From: Cellvibrionales bacterium UBA1963
GTDB taxonomy: Bacteria; Pseudomonadota; Gammaproteobacteria; Pseudomonadales; UBA7434
Assembly: GCA_002336035.1 (NCBI GenBank)
Contig: DDED01000179.1
Coordinates: 1-14,975, forward strand
DNA length: 14,975 bases
Direction: 5' to 3'
Shown: piece by piece, positions 13,574 to 14,975 of the stretch
How the letters are laid out: every line of letters starts with the position of its first letter
Position numbering within the stretch: the first letter of the stretch is position 1
Notes under the pieces: model-generated
The model's input: the letters and a program-made list of their open reading frames with translations, nothing else
Databases searched by the model: none
What the model was told of the DNA's origin: nothing
Position numbers and translations under genes: made by a program

Positions 13574-14975
13574 ACGTCTAAGTTGGCGACTGCCAGGGCA
13601 TTCTTTTCAATAAACTCACGCCTGGGCTCAACCTGATCGCCCATTAATGTCGTAAAAATTTGGTCTGCTGCGATAGCATCTTCAATTTTAACTACCAACA
13701 TTCTTCGAACTTCTGGGTCCATCGTTGTCTCCCACAATTGATTGGGATTCATTTCACCTAGACCTTTATAGCGCTGAATCATAAAGCCTCGCCGCGCTTC
13801 AGTCATTATCCAGTCCAATGCTTGCGGAAAATCAGTGATGTCTTGACGTTTGTCTCCGCGCTTGATGAACCCTGTAGGTTCGATCAAATCTGCAATCTTT
13901 TGACTCAACTGGTTGATTGATCGGTATTCTGCTGAATTAAAAAAATCATGACCTAGCTGGTAGGTTGATGTGATCCCGTGTGAAACGATTGATATTTCAG
14001 GTATAAAAATTCCTCGCTCTAAATCTTCTTTAGTGGCAAAGCGGTAGCTTTGCTGACCAGCTTTATGCAACTTCGTAAAGACTTTTTCTAAAGCTTCACA
14101 CCAATCGCTCATAGCGGAAGCATCTTTCAACATTTCTTCAGAGACGCTTGGCTGATCAATTAACTTTTCTAACACTTCGGTCGGATAAATTTTCGATAAA
14201 CGATCGACCATCGCCATAACTGATTTATACTCAGCTACCATTTGCCCTAATGCATCGGCTTTAATCGCAGGCGCTTGATCATTTATGTATAACTCTGCAT
14301 TTTCTAACGCCACTTGGGTAAAGAAACTATCTAGCTCTGCTTCATCTTTTAAATAACTTTGCTGCTTTCCTTTACTGATTTTATATAATGGCGGTTGCGC
14401 GATAAATATGTGGCCACGATCGATAAGCTCTCGCATATGCCTAAAGAAGAACGTTAAGATTAATGTCCTAATGTGTGAGCCATCAACATCCGCATCAGTC
14501 ATGATAATAATAGAGTGGTAACGTAGTTTATCGGCATTAAATTCTGATGTGCCAATGCCGCAACCCAGTGCGGTGACAAGGTTGCCTACCTCGGCTGAGG
14601 TTAACATTTTATCGAAACGCGCTTTCTCTACATTTAGGATCTTTCCCTTAAGCGGTAAAATAGCCTGTGTTTTTCTAGCCCGCCCTTGTTTAGCCGAACC
14701 ACCTGCAGAATCTCCCTCGACAATATAAATTTCTGAAAGTGCAGGATCTTTCTCTTGGCAGTCAGCAAGTTTTCCTGGTAAGCCCGCTATGTCTAGCGCA
14801 CCTTTTCTGCGAGTCATCTCTCGAGCTTTTCTTGCTGCCTCTCTAGCTCTGGCAGCATCTATCATCTTGCCGACGATGGCTTTCGCTTCCTGTGGATTCT
14901 CTAATAAATATTCAGAGAGCTTTTCACCCATCGCATGCTCTACAGCAGACTTCACTTCTGATGAAACAAGCTTAT
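13570..14975 (-). CDS. gyrB: DNA gyrase subunit B, C-terminal part (5' end outside the window)
   Basis: GyrB is the ATPase/TOPRIM subunit of the A2B2 gyrase, which introduces negative supercoils. 467 codons are visible; the frame is open to the window edge, where it reads KLVSSEVKSAVE, aligning near residue 339 of E. coli GyrB. About 338 N-terminal residues (the GHKL ATPase domain) are therefore missing. The TOPRIM domain is intact, with IVEGDSAGGSAKQGR, LPLKGKILNVEKARFDKM and the metal-binding MTDADVDGSH. The insert of roughly 170 residues typical of proteobacterial GyrB separates it from the tail (QRYKGLGEMNPNQLWETTMDPE ... GDQVEPRREFIEKNAL). A GTG at 14955 is internal, not a start. The gene converges on glyS with overlapping stops. 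Confidence 0.98.
   Translation of the reverse strand, partial: KLVSSEVKSAVEHAMGEKLSEYLLENPQEAKAIVGKMIDAARAREAARKAREMTRRKGALDIAGLPGKLADCQEKDPALSEIYIVEGDSAGGSAKQGRARKTQAILPLKGKILNVEKARFDKMLTSAEVGNLVTALGCGIGTSEFNADKLRYHSIIIMTDADVDGSHIRTLILTFFFRHMRELIDRGHIFIAQPPLYKISKGKQQSYLKDEAELDSFFTQVALENAELYINDQAPAIKADALGQMVAEYKSVMAMVDRLSKIYPTEVLEKLIDQPSVSEEMLKDASAMSDWCEALEKVFTKLHKAGQQSYRFATKEDLERGIFIPEISIVSHGITSTYQLGHDFFNSAEYRSINQLSQKIADLIEPTGFIKRGDKRQDITDFPQALDWIMTEARRGFMIQRYKGLGEMNPNQLWETTMDPEVRRMLVVKIEDAIAADQIFTTLMGDQVEPRREFIEKNALAVANLDV

Noticed and set aside
14953..14955. GTG as a gyrB start codon
   Set aside because: The frame stays open upstream to the window edge and encodes KLVSSE, which matches the middle of GyrB.

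Overview
The window reads as an ordinary chromosomal segment of a gammaproteobacterium close to the replication origin. GyrB, Fmt, TrkA, TrkH, GlyQ and GlyS all read as close relatives of the Escherichia/Pseudomonas/Vibrio proteins. The order gyrB, glyS-glyQ, (trkH) trkA-rsmB-fmt-def, LysM protein-dprA-tsaC matches, from memory, the origin-proximal neighbourhood of Pseudomonas and Vibrio. GC looks moderate by eye, which with the trkA-trkH pairing would suit a marine Oceanospirillales/Pseudomonadales-type organism. The genus cannot be told from this alone.

Left part (1-4372), all on the minus strand: a LysM exported protein (TsaP-like) comes first, then dprA, then two tandem AhpD/carboxymuconolactone-decarboxylase-fold genes, then purE, then tsaC, which runs off the window at position 1. 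The pair of AhpD-like genes is the least expected item. They are 3 bp apart and differ in active-site signature: one has CxxC, the other has no cysteine pair. They sit under their own candidate promoter between dprA and purE-tsaC.

Centre (4373-10409): a 271-bp divergent intergenic region holds candidate promoters for both directions and a perfect DnaA-box consensus. On the plus strand follows def-fmt-rsmB-trkA-trkH, a likely operon joining N-terminal formylation and deformylation of proteins, 16S rRNA m5C967 methylation and Trk potassium uptake. fmt starts with TTG, and rsmB overlaps the end of fmt.

Right part (10410-14975): glyQ-glyS (plus) encode the alpha2beta2 glycyl-tRNA synthetase with a 4-bp ATGA overlap. 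gyrB (minus, N-terminal about 338 codons outside the window) converges on glyS so tightly that the two stop codons overlap.

I see no mobile element, CRISPR array, phage gene, tRNA or rRNA, and no convincing undescribed multi-gene system. The observations offered for a second look are the AhpD-like pair, the DnaA box at the LysM promoter, the overlapping gyrB/glyS stops, and the weak or unusual start signals in the formylation operon.
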